This document shows positions 26,201 to 34,269 of a stretch of DNA of 64,000 nt, in pieces; positions within the stretch are counted from its first letter, which is position 1; the number at the start of each line of letters is the position of its first letter. The stretch comes from Actinoplanes regularis (GTDB lineage: Bacteria > Actinomycetota > Actinomycetes > Mycobacteriales > Micromonosporaceae), in contig NZ_FZNR01000006.1 of the NCBI RefSeq assembly GCF_900188005.1, forward strand, positions 124,001 to 188,000, given 5' to 3'. The notes below the pieces were generated by a model. That model did not search any database, had not been told where the DNA came from, and saw nothing but the letters and a program-made list of their open reading frames with translations. Both the position numbers and the translations under genes were made by a program.

Positions 26201-27295
26201 ATGCCGACCTCAGACCCGGCGCCGGACCTCGAACCGGCTGCCCAGACGCCTTTCCCCGCCCCACGGCCGCGGCCCGGCAAGGAGCGGGGAAGCGTCATGC
26301 GCGACGTCGCCAAACTGGCCGGCGTCTCGCACCAGACGGTCTCCCGGGTGATCAACGATCATCCCAACGTCCGGGCGGAGACCCGGGAACGCGTGCTCGC
26401 CGCGATGCGCTCACTCAACTACCGGCGCAACCTCGCGGCCCGCACCCTGGCCACCCGGGAATCCCACACGCTCGGCATCATCGGCTTCGAGACCACGCTG
26501 TTCGGCCCGGAATCGATGCTCTACGGCATCGAGAGCGCCGCCCGCGCCGCCGGATACCTGGTCAGCGTCGCCACCGTGCGCGAACTCGCGCACCGCCCCG
26601 TCCTGGAAGCCGTGGACCGGCTCGCCCAGCACGACGTGGACGGCATCATCGCGATCGCCCCGAAACCCGCGGTCACCACCGCGCTCACCCACGCCCCGAC
26701 CGGTCTGCGGTGCGTCGCGGTGGGCGGTGCGGGTTCCGGCATCGACCCTTTCCCGACGGTACGGGTGGACAACGTCGCCGGAGCCCGGCTCGCCACCCAG
26801 CATCTGCTCGATCTCGGACACGCCACCGTGCACCACGCGGCCGGCCCACCCGACTGGCCGGAGGCCCAGGCCCGCGTCGACGGCTGGCGCGAGACTCTCT
26901 ACGCGGCCGGCGCGATGGTCCCGCCGATCTCCCCCGGGTGGTGGGACGCGGCCGCCGGATACGAACAGGGGCGCCGGCTCGCCAACGACCCGTCGGTGAC
27001 CGCGGTGTTCTGCGCCAACGACCGGATCGCGCTGGGGGTGCTGCGGGCCCTGCACGAGGCCGGGCGCCGGGTGCCGGACGACGTCAGCGTGGTCGGCTTC
27101 GACGACATGCCGGACTCGGGGTACTTCATGCCTCCGCTGACCACCGTCCACCAGGACTTCGGCGAGTTGGGGCGGCGGGCTCTGGCGCTGCTGCTGCACC
27201 ACATGTCCCGGGGTGACGGGGACGCGCCACCGGCCGATGTGGTGGTCGCGCCGGAGATCGTCGCGCGCTCCAGCACCGCCCCGTGCCGCCGCTGA
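26201..27295 (+). CDS. LacI/GalR-family repressor of the ytfQRT-yjfF-araA regulon
   Basis: 364 residues from ATG 26201. HTH SVMRDVAKLAGVSHQTVSRV begins only at about residue 31, after a Pro-rich tail (PAPDLEPAAQTPFPAPRPRP). ATG 26294 directly before RDVAKLAG has a GGGGAA site, so a shorter form is possible, but it would start inside the conserved first helix. The sensing core ends with VVGFDDMPDSGYFMPPLTTV. It is divergent from ytfQ and likely binds the two TGTTACCGTT sites. Confidence 0.9.
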   Translation: MPTSDPAPDLEPAAQTPFPAPRPRPGKERGSVMRDVAKLAGVSHQTVSRVINDHPNVRAETRERVLAAMRSLNYRRNLAARTLATRESHTLGIIGFETTLFGPESMLYGIESAARAAGYLVSVATVRELAHRPVLEAVDRLAQHDVDGIIAIAPKPAVTTALTHAPTGLRCVAVGGAGSGIDPFPTVRVDNVAGARLATQHLLDLGHATVHHAAGPPDWPEAQARVDGWRETLYAAGAMVPPISPGWWDAAAGYEQGRRLANDPSVTAVFCANDRIALGVLRALHEAGRRVPDDVSVVGFDDMPDSGYFMPPLTTVHQDFGELGRRALALLLHHMSRGDGDAPPADVVVAPEIVARSSTAPCRR

Positions 27296-27302
27296 CCCCA
27301 CG

Positions 27303-27415
27303 CCGCACGGAGATCCCCACGCTCATTCCTGGCCACACGGAGATCCCACGCTCATTCCTGGCCACACGGAGATCCCACGCTCATTCCTGGCCACACGGAG
27401 ATCGCCACACGCTCC
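27303..27415. repeat. 29-bp tandem repeat, three copies plus a partial
   Basis: Units at 27303-27332 (one extra C), 27333-27361 and 27362-27390 (these two identical), with a fourth diverging after ATC at about 27403. Each begins CCACACGGAGAT and ends CATTCCTGG. Contiguous, without spacers. Confidence 0.9.
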
Positions 27416-27520
27416 AGCACACCACCACCCCTCGCCACACGCTCCAGTACACCCACCGTCACCCCTCGCCACACGCTCCAGCACACCACCGTCAGCCCTC
27501 GCCGCACGGTCCAGCAGCGC
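27403..27520. repeat. 30-34-bp degenerate tandem repeat
   Basis: Units start at 27403, 27433, 27467 and 27500, each opening CGCCACACGCTCCAG (last copy CGCCGCACGGTCCAG). It begins within the last partial unit of the 29-bp array, so the two arrays may have a common origin through the CCACACG motif. Confidence 0.8.
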
Positions 27521-27828
27521 CCCTGCGCCTGCCGATGCCCCTTGGCGACGACCGCCGGTCCGGGTATCGCCGACGTCACCTCACCCGCGGCGGTGAATGA
27601 ACCCGCACCTCACGTCGCGGGCCCGATACAGTCCGAGGGGTGTTCGACGGCGACACACTCGGTCCGCGCTCCCGGGGATCCACTCCCGACGGGGTCGGTC
27701 CCGCACGCCGCCGACATCGCCGGCCCGGCTCGCACCCGGCGGCGCCACCGAGCGCCCGCCCGAGGCCGTGCCGCCGCCGCAATACCAGCCGAAGCCCCCG
27801 GGCTTGCGGCTTTCTCACCTCCCCCACC

Positions 27829-27840
27829 CCGAAATTTCGG
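27829..27840. promoter_or_regulatory. Palindrome CCGAAATTTCGG
   Basis: Perfect 12-bp palindrome with an AT core in otherwise GC-rich DNA, 67 bp upstream of the gene at 27907; candidate regulator site. Confidence 0.35.
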
Positions 27841-27906
27841 AGTATTTCTGCTCATCGCACGCCGGCGGACGTCTCCGAACCGCTGCATCGAGCGACGAAA
27901 GGACAG

Positions 27907-28632
27907 GTGAGCACATTGGAGTCGGAATCCGGCCTCTTCAGACACCTCCCCGAATGGCTACGCCGCCGACACCCACGACTCTCCGGGACCCTGCGGATCC
28001 GCGAGGCGCCCGGCCACATCACCACCATCCCGCTGCGCGGCCGCGCCGCCGTCCTCACCGCCGGCGGCACCGGACTCGCCGGCGAGGGCACGGTCTGGGC
28101 CGTGCACACCGACCCGGACGCCACGGTCGTCAGCCTGATGATCAGCTACGGCCGCACCGGCCGCCCGGCCGACCGCGAATCCGGCCTCTGCCCGCCCGGC
28201 GCCACCATCACCCTGGCCGGCGCAGACTTCACCTGGCACCGCTCCACCGGCCCGGCCCGCCCGCAACCCGCCACGATCGGCGTTCCCCGCCCGCGCCCCG
28301 GCGAGAACACCCCGGCACACCCCGCCGAAACCACCTCGACGCACTCCGCCGAGAGCACCCCTGCGCACCCCACCGAGAGCACCCCTGTGCGCCCCGGCGA
28401 GAGCACTCCTGTGCGCTCCGCCGAGAGCACCCCTGTGCGCCCCGGCGAGGGCACCCCCGCCGTCACCCGCGCGCCCGGGAACGTCGCGCCCGCGGTGAGC
28501 CGTGATCCCGGCCCGATCCGGAACAGCCGCACCCCACGCACCCGCTCCGCCAACGCCCGCCCGATCACCCCTACCTTGCGTCAGCGCGTCCGGGCCATCG
28601 TCCGCGACCTCACCGGTCCGCCGCACCGGTGA
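27907..28632 (+). CDS. Hypothetical protein with octapeptide repeats
   Basis: About 241 residues from GTG 27907 (AAAGGA close upstream). I do not recognise the family. Residues 20-115 look like one compact mostly-beta domain (LSGTLRIREAPGHITTIPLR, LMISYGRTGRPADRES, PPGATITLAGADFTWHR). It is followed by seven copies of an eight-residue unit of the form ESTPVRPG/ESTPAHPT and a basic C-terminus. There is no signal peptide or TM segment. The repeat tract differs in base pattern from the rest and is probably a length-variable linker. The frame could be extended upstream but has no better start. Confidence 0.55.
   Translation: MSTLESESGLFRHLPEWLRRRHPRLSGTLRIREAPGHITTIPLRGRAAVLTAGGTGLAGEGTVWAVHTDPDATVVSLMISYGRTGRPADRESGLCPPGATITLAGADFTWHRSTGPARPQPATIGVPRPRPGENTPAHPAETTSTHSAESTPAHPTESTPVRPGESTPVRSAESTPVRPGEGTPAVTRAPGNVAPAVSRDPGPIRNSRTPRTRSANARPITPTLRQRVRAIVRDLTGPPHR
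28303..28461 (+). repeat. 24-bp in-frame coding repeats
   Basis: Six full units (28303, 28327, 28351, 28375, 28399, 28423) and a partial, inside the gene at 27907. The 24-bp length keeps frame and encodes (E)STPVRPG-type octapeptides. Confidence 0.85.
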
Positions 28633-29038
28633 CCACGCGGACCGGCTCCACGAGTCGATCAGGCCACGGTGACCCACGCAGACCGGAACGACGAAACGAA
28701 CAAGCCGCAAAGACCCACACAGGCCGACTCGACGAGCCGAGCAGGACGCAGCTACCCACACGCACCCACTCGACGAAACGATCAAGCCACGGTGACCCAC
28801 GCAGACCGGAACGACGAAACGAACAAGCCGCAAAGACCCACACAGGCCGACTCGACGAGCCGAGCAGGACGCAGTTACCCACACGCACCCACTCGACGAA
28901 ACGATCAAGCCACGGTGACCCACGCGGACCGGATCGGCGGAGTGAACGGGCCGCAGTGATCCGCGCAGGCGACTCGATGAAGTGAGCGGGCTACGGTGGC
29001 CTACGCGGATCGGCTCGACGAAGCGATCAAGTCGCGGT
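28631..29038. repeat. 41-bp minisatellite with 123-bp higher-order repeat
   Basis: About ten contiguous units of 40-41 bp fill this stretch. Three variants A-B-C (28671-28711, 28712-28752, 28753-28793) repeat as a 123-bp block: the block from 28671 and that from 28794 differ by a single C/T. Units share the pattern ACCCAC...TCGACGAA..CGA. Degenerate units flank at 28631-28670, 28917-28957, 28958-28997 and 28998-29038. All frames through the core are open because 123 is a multiple of three, so I make no protein call. The final unit encodes the last codons and stop of the gene ending at 29001. Confidence 0.92.
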
Positions 29039-30191
29039 ACACCGCGAAGGCGGGTTTCGGGGTGTAGTCCGATCGCAGCAGCCCGAGCTGGAAGAGCGGG
29101 TTCGGGTTGTCCGAATCGGCGTCACGCAGGGCGAAGTGCTCATATGTGTCGATGTTGAGCGTCGCGGCTTGCTCGGCGACGATGCCGATCACCAATGTGA
29201 GCACCTCGGCCTGGCGGGCGTAGGAGCGGTCCGGCCCGGTCCCCCAGCCGTGTTCGGTGATGCGCATCGGCACCGAGTCCGGGATACCGGCCGCAGCCAG
29301 GCTCAGCGTCCGGAATCCGGTGAGCGCGCCGGTCACGATCGCGGGCAGCCGGTCCGCGGGGAGGGGATGGAAGACGTCCGGGAAGAAGTCCAGACCGACG
29401 TAGTCCAGCGCGGCTCGGAACTCATCCCCGCCACGTTCGCCCAGGTCGGTCCAGAACTCCTGCTCCGGCGAGAAGTCCAGGGTGGAGTTGCAGCCGATCC
29501 GCACGTCCAGACCCAGCCGCACGGCTTCCCGCTTGGCCTCGATCACGCCGGTGACCAGGGCGTCCCGGACCGCCGGCGAGCGCCCGTCGCCGCCGGGGCC
29601 GGCGTGGTTCGCCTCCTCGGTGATCTGCAGGGAGGCGAGCCGTGGCCCGTGCACCCGCAGCTGCTCGCGCAGGAAGTCGTGCCAGCCGGTTAGGTCGCTG
29701 CCGCACTCCCGGAAACAGGCGACCAGATCCAGCCGGCGCCGCCCGGTCGCGTACTGAAACGGCTCGGGCGGCGCCTCGAGCACCCGCAACGCGGAAACCG
29801 ACGCGTAGCCGGTCGGCACCGCGGAGATCGGGGCGGAGCCGGTCGGCACCGCGGAGATCGGGGCGGAGCCGGCCGGCACCGCGGAAACCGGCGGGGAGGC
29901 GGTCGACATCAAGGAAGCCGAGGCCGAGCTTGACGGCGCCACGGAAGCCGAAGCCGGGCCGGGCGGCGCGACCGCAGCCGGGGCAGGCCCGGACGACGCC
30001 GCCGAGAGCCGGGCGGCCCGGTGCGTGGCGTCGTCGTAGTGGACGTAACCCCGTACCAGAAAAGGGTTGTCTCCGTGCAGCGCGTCCAGCGCCGCCGCGA
30101 TCTTCTCGGAGTCTTCCGGCGGGCCCTGGGTGACCAGGTCGTCGTCGGTGACACCGAGGCCACCGGGGTAGATACCGAAGGTGAGCGTCAT
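29001..30191 (-). CDS. TIM-barrel glycoside-hydrolase-like protein with a repeat insertion
   Basis: 396 residues. N-terminus MTLTFGIYPGGLGVTDDD and the paired motifs LQITEEANHAG and MRITEHGWGTG look like acid/base and nucleophile strands of a clan-A-type TIM barrel (compare GH5/GH39); exact family unknown. There is no signal peptide. Residues about 67-137 are an Ala/Pro/Ser insertion of degenerate decapeptides (SAVPTGSAPI) encoded by 30-bp repeats. The last dozen residues (DLIASSSRSA) and the stop lie in the 41-bp minisatellite. It is divergent from a TetR gene with a strong operator between them. Catalytic activity is unproven. Confidence 0.7.
   Translation of the reverse strand: MTLTFGIYPGGLGVTDDDLVTQGPPEDSEKIAAALDALHGDNPFLVRGYVHYDDATHRAARLSAASSGPAPAAVAPPGPASASVAPSSSASASLMSTASPPVSAVPAGSAPISAVPTGSAPISAVPTGYASVSALRVLEAPPEPFQYATGRRRLDLVACFRECGSDLTGWHDFLREQLRVHGPRLASLQITEEANHAGPGGDGRSPAVRDALVTGVIEAKREAVRLGLDVRIGCNSTLDFSPEQEFWTDLGERGGDEFRAALDYVGLDFFPDVFHPLPADRLPAIVTGALTGFRTLSLAAAGIPDSVPMRITEHGWGTGPDRSYARQAEVLTLVIGIVAEQAATLNIDTYEHFALRDADSDNPNPLFQLGLLRSDYTPKPAFAVYRDLIASSSRSA
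29781..29990. repeat. 30-bp in-frame coding repeats
   Basis: Two identical 30-bp units (29811-29840, 29841-29870), a close third (29871-29900) and degenerate ones on either side, inside the TIM-barrel gene. Each starts GGTCGGCACCGCGGA. Confidence 0.85.
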
Positions 30192-30211
30192 GCCGCGAGC
30201 ATAGGCAGATT

Positions 30212-30228
30212 TTTGGTGTCACACCAAA
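30212..30228. promoter_or_regulatory. TetR operator TTTGGTGT-C-ACACCAAA
   Basis: Perfect 8-1-8 inverted repeat in the 62-bp gap between the divergent TIM-barrel and TetR genes, 20 bp upstream of the former and 25 bp upstream of the latter. It would let the TetR protein control both genes. Confidence 0.8.
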
Positions 30229-30253
30229 TTTTGAGTGACGCTATGATTCTCCG

Positions 30254-30901
30254 ATGGGGTTGCGGGCGGAGAAGAAGCAGGCCACACGGACCGCGATCGC
30301 GGACGCGGCGCTGGGCTTGTTCCTGGAGCGGGGCTTCGACCGCGTGACGGTCGCCGACGTCGCCCGCGTCTCGCGGGTGTCGGTGAACACCGTCTTCAAC
30401 TACTTCCCGGCCAAGGAGGACCTGTTCTTCGACCGGCAGGACGAGGTGATCCAGCGGCTGCCCACGGCGATCCGGGAGCGTGCGCCCGGCGAGCCCGCGG
30501 TGGCGGCGGCACGGCGGGCGTTCCTGGCCGAGCTCGACCGGGACGAGGTGACGCTCGGGCTGCATCCGGGGATCGCGCCGTTCTGGCGGGTGGTCGAGGA
30601 GAGCGCGGCGTTGCAGGCCCGCCTGCGGCACCTGCGGGACCGGACCGAGGAGGCACTCTCCGAGACCCTGCGGACGGAGACGGGAGCGGACGCGGACGAT
30701 CCGATGCCACGGATCGCCGCCGCGATGCTGGCCGCGGCGGATGCCTCGTTGCACGCGGAGATCCGGCGGCGGGTCCTGGTGGGAGAGGATCCCGATGCGG
30801 TACGGACCGGGGTGCGCCGGATGGCCGAGGCCACCTTCGAGGCACTGGAGAGCGGCCTCACGACGTATGCGTTGAGGAGCGCGACCGGGCGGCCCGGCTA
30901 G
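30254..30901 (+). CDS. TetR-family regulator
   Basis: 215 residues from ATG 30254. HTH: IADAALGLFLERGFDRVTVA then VSVNTVFNYFPAKEDLF; the C-terminal part is a MftR-like helical domain (WRVVEESAALQARL, ALESGLTTYALR). Divergent from the TIM-barrel gene and presumably its repressor through the 17-bp palindrome. Two hairpins follow the stop. Confidence 0.9.
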   Translation: MGLRAEKKQATRTAIADAALGLFLERGFDRVTVADVARVSRVSVNTVFNYFPAKEDLFFDRQDEVIQRLPTAIRERAPGEPAVAAARRAFLAELDRDEVTLGLHPGIAPFWRVVEESAALQARLRHLRDRTEEALSETLRTETGADADDPMPRIAAAMLAAADASLHAEIRRRVLVGEDPDAVRTGVRRMAEATFEALESGLTTYALRSATGRPG

Positions 30902-30951
30902 ATCCGGCCCGGGACACAGGCGCCCCGGCACGCGGAGATGGTCACGAAAAA

Positions 30952-30981
30952 CGGGCCACGCCGCCGGGAGGGCATGGCCCG
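30952..30981. terminator. Hairpin CGGGCCA...TGGCCCG
   Basis: Arms 30952-30958 and 30975-30981 with inner GCC/GGC pairing, 50 bp after the TetR stop. First of two hairpins between convergent genes. Confidence 0.6.
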
Positions 30982-30988
30982 ATTTCGT

Positions 30989-31010
30989 CCGGGTCGGTTC
31001 GCCGACCCGG
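30989..31010. terminator. Tetraloop hairpin CCGGGTCGG-TTCG-CCGACCCGG
   Basis: Perfect 9-bp stem with a stable UUCG loop on the plus strand, between the TetR gene and the convergent FG-GAP gene ending at 31024. Very likely a terminator for one or both. Confidence 0.75.
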
Positions 31011-31023
31011 CTCGTGCACGGAA

Positions 31024-32079
31024 TCAGTCGGTGTTCAGGTGCTGACTCGGCTGCGCGGTGAGAGTGCCGGTCGATGTGGTGCTGTCGAGGTCGCTCACCA
31101 GCCAGGCGACGGCTTCGGCACCGTCGCCCACGGTCCAGAGGTCGCCGATGCCGTCGCTGTTGACATCGGCGGCGTGCAGGGTGACGTCCTCGCCGGTGTG
31201 GAAGTTGTCGGACAGCAGGTAGGACGCGTATTCGGCGGTACCGGCGTCGGTCCGGACGAAGTCGTTCCAGAGGAACAGCTTGCCGGTGGCGGCCTGCCGG
31301 AGGAACAGCGCGGTCCCGGTGCCGGTCTGGGCCGTGGCGATGGTCCAGGTGTTCCAGTCGGTGCCACCGGTCGGCGTCCGGACCGGCAGGACGGCGAGGT
31401 CGTTGTAGCCGCCGATCCCTCCGTGGTTCGCGTAATACGTGAGGAAGCTGCTGCCGTCGTCCTTGCCGGCGATCCCGATCAGGTCCGGGTAGACGGTCGA
31501 GTGGTGGGCACCGGCGTTGACGAGCTGGCTCGGGCTGTTGATCGTCTGGAAGTCGTCCCAGTCCATGCCGCTGAAGGTGCCGGCGTTGATGTTGCTGAAG
31601 CTCTGGTCGAGTTCGGCCCGGATCACCGAACCGTCACCGGTGCCGTGCAGGATGACCGCCCCACCCGGATTCCTCGAGTGGGTGGGCGGGTAGTAGACGA
31701 GGATGTCCTGCAGGGCGCCGCCGGCGAAGTGCCCGGTGACGACCTGAGCCCCGTCGAAGTCGGCCGGGCCTTCCGGTAGGCCGGGGTGGAACACACCGTT
31801 GCCATGGGCTCCGATGTCGGTCGGGACAGCCGCGATCCGCCCGTCACTCTGGCCCGAGGCGAGCCAGAGACCGGAGGCGAGGCCGTGCTCACCGCCGGCG
31901 GTGAGCAGGTCGGTGAGGTTGTCGCCGTCGAGGTCGGCGTCGACTGCGGGCGCCGGCGACGCGGCCAGTGCGGGCGTCACGGACAGCGGAGCGAACACCG
32001 CCGCTCCGGACAGGACGCCGGCGACCGTGGCGAGTGAGAGCGCCCGTACACCGGCACGAGATCGAATCCCCGTTTTCAA
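31024..32079 (-). CDS. Secreted FG-GAP/VCBS-type repeat protein
   Basis: About 351 residues from an inferred TTG start at 32079 with GGAGAAG upstream; this puts a signal peptide at the very N-terminus (KTGIRSRAGVRALSLATVAG ... ALAA-SP). DADLDGDNLTDLL near the mature N-terminus and DVNSDGIGDLW near the C-terminus are Ca-binding FG-GAP/VCBS signatures, suggesting a small extracellular beta-propeller. No catalytic motif is seen. Function unknown; such proteins often bind surfaces or carbohydrates. Confidence 0.75.
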   Translation of the reverse strand: MKTGIRSRAGVRALSLATVAGVLSGAAVFAPLSVTPALAASPAPAVDADLDGDNLTDLLTAGGEHGLASGLWLASGQSDGRIAAVPTDIGAHGNGVFHPGLPEGPADFDGAQVVTGHFAGGALQDILVYYPPTHSRNPGGAVILHGTGDGSVIRAELDQSFSNINAGTFSGMDWDDFQTINSPSQLVNAGAHHSTVYPDLIGIAGKDDGSSFLTYYANHGGIGGYNDLAVLPVRTPTGGTDWNTWTIATAQTGTGTALFLRQAATGKLFLWNDFVRTDAGTAEYASYLLSDNFHTGEDVTLHAADVNSDGIGDLWTVGDGAEAVAWLVSDLDSTTSTGTLTAQPSQHLNTD

Positions 32080-32395
32080 GACTTCTCCATCCGCGAGATC
32101 AAAGATCGATGGCAGACCGTACACAAAGGATCTTGTATCGGACCTTCGATCCGCGGCAATCCAACAAATCGACCGATGCAAGATCGTTAATTGGATCGGT
32201 TCACGGCGAGGAAAGTCTGCCGGCCCGGGCGGTGCTCCCAGCCACGCCCGGGCCGGCGGGCCACCCCTCCCCCTCCCAGCTCGGCGAAGCCGGAGAGGAA
32301 CGACCCGCGAGGGCCCGCCCACGGACGCATCGCGCACTGTTCGGCGTCGGCCGTTCGCTGCCGCGACGGCCGGCTACGGATGCGTCCCGAGCGGG
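32080..32395. other. Intergenic region between FG-GAP gene and araD
   Basis: About 316 bp. The first 120 bp are relatively AT-rich and probably hold the FG-GAP promoter. A strong hairpin lies at 32219-32257. No gene is credible. Confidence 0.5.
32219..32257 (-). terminator. Strong hairpin downstream of araD
   Basis: Perfect 12-bp arms (GCCGGCCCGGGC at 32219-32230; complement 32246-32257) and a 15-nt loop, 139 bp past the araD stop on its strand. Likely terminator, although rather distant. Confidence 0.6.
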
Positions 32396-33112
32396 TCAGG
32401 ACTTGGTGGCGCCGGGATTCCCGTAGTAGGCACCCGGGCCGTGCTTGCGTTTGAAGTGACGCTCCTGCAGGTGACGCGGCGTGAACGCGTCCGGGTTCAG
32501 GGCGAGCGTCTTGATCGCCATCTCGGCGACCGCCTCCACGATGATCGCGTGCTCGACCGATTTCTTCGGGGTGGCGCCCCAGGTGAACGGGCCGTGGTTG
32601 GCGACCAGCGCGCCCGGCATGCCGGCCGCGGCCTCGTCGTCGCCGATCAGCTCGATGATCACCTGACCGGTGTTGAACTCGTAGTCGGTCTCGCACTCGG
32701 CCGGGGTGAGCCCGCGGGTCACCGGCACGGGGCCGCTGAACGTGTCGGCGTGTGTCGTGCCGAGCACCGGGATGTCCCGGTCGGCCTGGGCGAACGCGAC
32801 AGCGTTGGTCGAGTGCGTGTGGGTGATGCCGCCGATCGACGGCCAGGCCAGGTAGAACGCGCGGTGTGACTCGGTGTCGACCGAGGGGCGCAGGTCGCCG
32901 CCGAGCACCTTGCCGGTCTCCAGGTCGACCGGGACCAGCATGCCGGGGGTGAGGTCGTCGTACGAGACGCCGGACGGCTTGATCAGGAAGTAACCGCCGT
33001 CGCGGTCGACTCCGCTGACGTTGCCCCAGGTGAGCTGGGCCAGCCCGGCTTTCGGGATCACCTGGTTGGCCAGCCAGACGTCCTGGCGCAGAGCCTCCGA
33101 GCCGATCGTCAC
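32396..33112 (-). CDS. araD: L-ribulose-5-phosphate 4-epimerase
   Basis: 238 residues from GTG 33112 (AAGGA upstream). Class II aldolase fold; zinc ligands in GITHTHSTNA and the following TTHADTF, plus NHGPFTWG near the C-terminus. It makes D-xylulose-5-phosphate from L-ribulose-5-phosphate, the last step of arabinose breakdown. It is 11 kb from araA and has its own LacI-type operator pair of a different sequence, so the two genes may answer to different repressors. AraB is not in the window. Confidence 0.94.
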   Translation of the reverse strand: MTIGSEALRQDVWLANQVIPKAGLAQLTWGNVSGVDRDGGYFLIKPSGVSYDDLTPGMLVPVDLETGKVLGGDLRPSVDTESHRAFYLAWPSIGGITHTHSTNAVAFAQADRDIPVLGTTHADTFSGPVPVTRGLTPAECETDYEFNTGQVIIELIGDDEAAAGMPGALVANHGPFTWGATPKKSVEHAIIVEAVAEMAIKTLALNPDAFTPRHLQERHFKRKHGPGAYYGNPGATKS

Positions 33113-33134
33113 TTCGTCATCCTTCGCTCCGGAA

Positions 33135-33148
33135 TGTTAGCGCTCACC
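33135..33148. promoter_or_regulatory. LacI-type operator 1 before araD
   Basis: TGTTAGCGCTCACC, close to the canonical TGTTAGCGCTAACA palindrome, 22 bp upstream of the araD GTG. Confidence 0.7.
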
Positions 33149-33191
33149 TTACTCGATCCTGAGCTCCAGAGTAATGCCGGAAGTTTGTGCT

Positions 33192-33205
33192 TGTGAGCGC
33201 AAACA
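33192..33205. promoter_or_regulatory. LacI-type operator 2 before araD
   Basis: TGTGAGCGCAAACA, same class as operator 1 and 57 bp from it centre to centre. Neither LacI protein in this window has an obvious matching site elsewhere, so the cognate repressor is probably encoded outside. Confidence 0.6.
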
Positions 33206-33212
33206 CCGGGAG

Positions 33213-34259
33213 TTACCGCAGGTTGGCGACCACCGCGGCGACCCGCTCGCGCAGCGTGTCCGGCAGCGGCGCGTACCCGGCCGCGCCGGCGGCGGCCTGA
33301 CCCGCCGGGCTGGCCGCGTACGCCAGGAAGCCGCGCGCCACCGCCGACGCGCCCGACCGGCACACCACCTCGTACGTCACCTGCACCAGCGGATAGGCAC
33401 CACCGTACAAGTCGGCGTAGTTCAATTCGAGCCGCAGATCGTCACCACCGGCCGGTGTCGCGGTGGCCACCGCGGCCGCCGCCGCCTCGTCGGTCGGTGG
33501 CACGAAGTCGCCGCGCGCGTCCCCGACCAGCACCGTGGCCAGCTCGTCGACCCGGGCGTAGGAGGCCTCGACGTACCCGATCGCGCCGTCCGTCCGGGCC
33601 ACCGCCGAGACCAGCCGGTCGCTGCCGCTGACCGCCACCCCACCCGGAGCCGGCCAGGCGCCGGCCGGCTCGTAGGGCCAGTCCGCCTTCGCCGTACCGG
33701 CCAGGAACCGGGTGAAGTTCGCCGTGGTGCCCGAGCCGTCCCGCCGGTGCACGGCCCGGACCGGGGTGGCCGGCAGCACCACGCCCGGGTTGTCCGCGGC
33801 GACCGCCTTGTCGTTCCAGGCGGTGATCCCGCCGTTGAAGATCTTCGCGATGGTGGCCGGCGCGAGCCGCAGCTCACCGACGCCGGCCACGTTGTAGGCC
33901 AGCGCGATCGGGCCGATCACCATCGGCAGGTGCACAGCCGGTTCGCCGCCGCAGCGGGTCGCGGCGGCGGACCGGTCGGCGTCACCGAGCGCGGCGTCGG
34001 TGCCGGCGAAGTCGCCGGTCCCGGCCAGGAACGTTCGCACGCCGGCGCCGGAGCCGACGCTCGCGTACTCGACGGCCGCCGACGCACAGGCGATCTGGTA
34101 CTGCTTGATCCACTCGTTGACCGCGTTGGCCTGCGCGGACGACCCCTGACCGGCCGCCGAGCCGGCCGCGCACGGAACCGGGTCGGCGGCCCGCTCCGGT
34201 TCGTCGCAGGCGGCGAGCAGCAGGAGGGCGGCGAGGGCGGCCGCCGATGCTCTCTTCAT
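33213..34259 (-). CDS. pstS: Phosphate-binding protein PstS, orphan
   Basis: 348 residues. Lipoprotein signal MKRASAAALAALLLLAAC (lipobox LAAC). Phosphate-site motifs are present: SVGSGAGVRTFLAG, FAGTDAAL, HRRDGSGTTANFTRFL. The family delivers phosphate to PstCAB, but no pstC, pstA or pstB is here. Instead the preceding gene on the same strand, 10 bp upstream, is a membrane sensor-like protein, so it may have a sensory role. It ends 100 bp before araD's promoter region. Confidence 0.88.
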   Translation of the reverse strand: MKRASAAALAALLLLAACDEPERAADPVPCAAGSAAGQGSSAQANAVNEWIKQYQIACASAAVEYASVGSGAGVRTFLAGTGDFAGTDAALGDADRSAAATRCGGEPAVHLPMVIGPIALAYNVAGVGELRLAPATIAKIFNGGITAWNDKAVAADNPGVVLPATPVRAVHRRDGSGTTANFTRFLAGTAKADWPYEPAGAWPAPGGVAVSGSDRLVSAVARTDGAIGYVEASYARVDELATVLVGDARGDFVPPTDEAAAAAVATATPAGGDDLRLELNYADLYGGAYPLVQVTYEVVCRSGASAVARGFLAYAASPAGQAAAGAAGYAPLPDTLRERVAAVVANLR

Positions 34260-34269
34260 CTCGGACCTC

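Larger units (their letters stand above)
27296..27906. other. Gene-free, repeat-bearing stretch
   Basis: About 610 bp after the LacI gene. The first 220 bp are two consecutive minisatellites (27303-27415 and 27403-27520). The rest shows no credible start or ribosome site. A perfect palindrome CCGAAATTTCGG at 27829-27840 is 67 bp before the next gene. Confidence 0.55.

Noticed and set aside
28629..28985. Protein-coding gene made of 41-residue repeats
   Set aside because: Open frames exist on both strands simply because the 123-bp unit is a multiple of three; no ribosome site or signal, Arg/Thr-rich composition.
27303..29038. CRISPR array
   Set aside because: Repeats are contiguous without unique spacers, unit lengths vary between arrays, and no cas gene is present.
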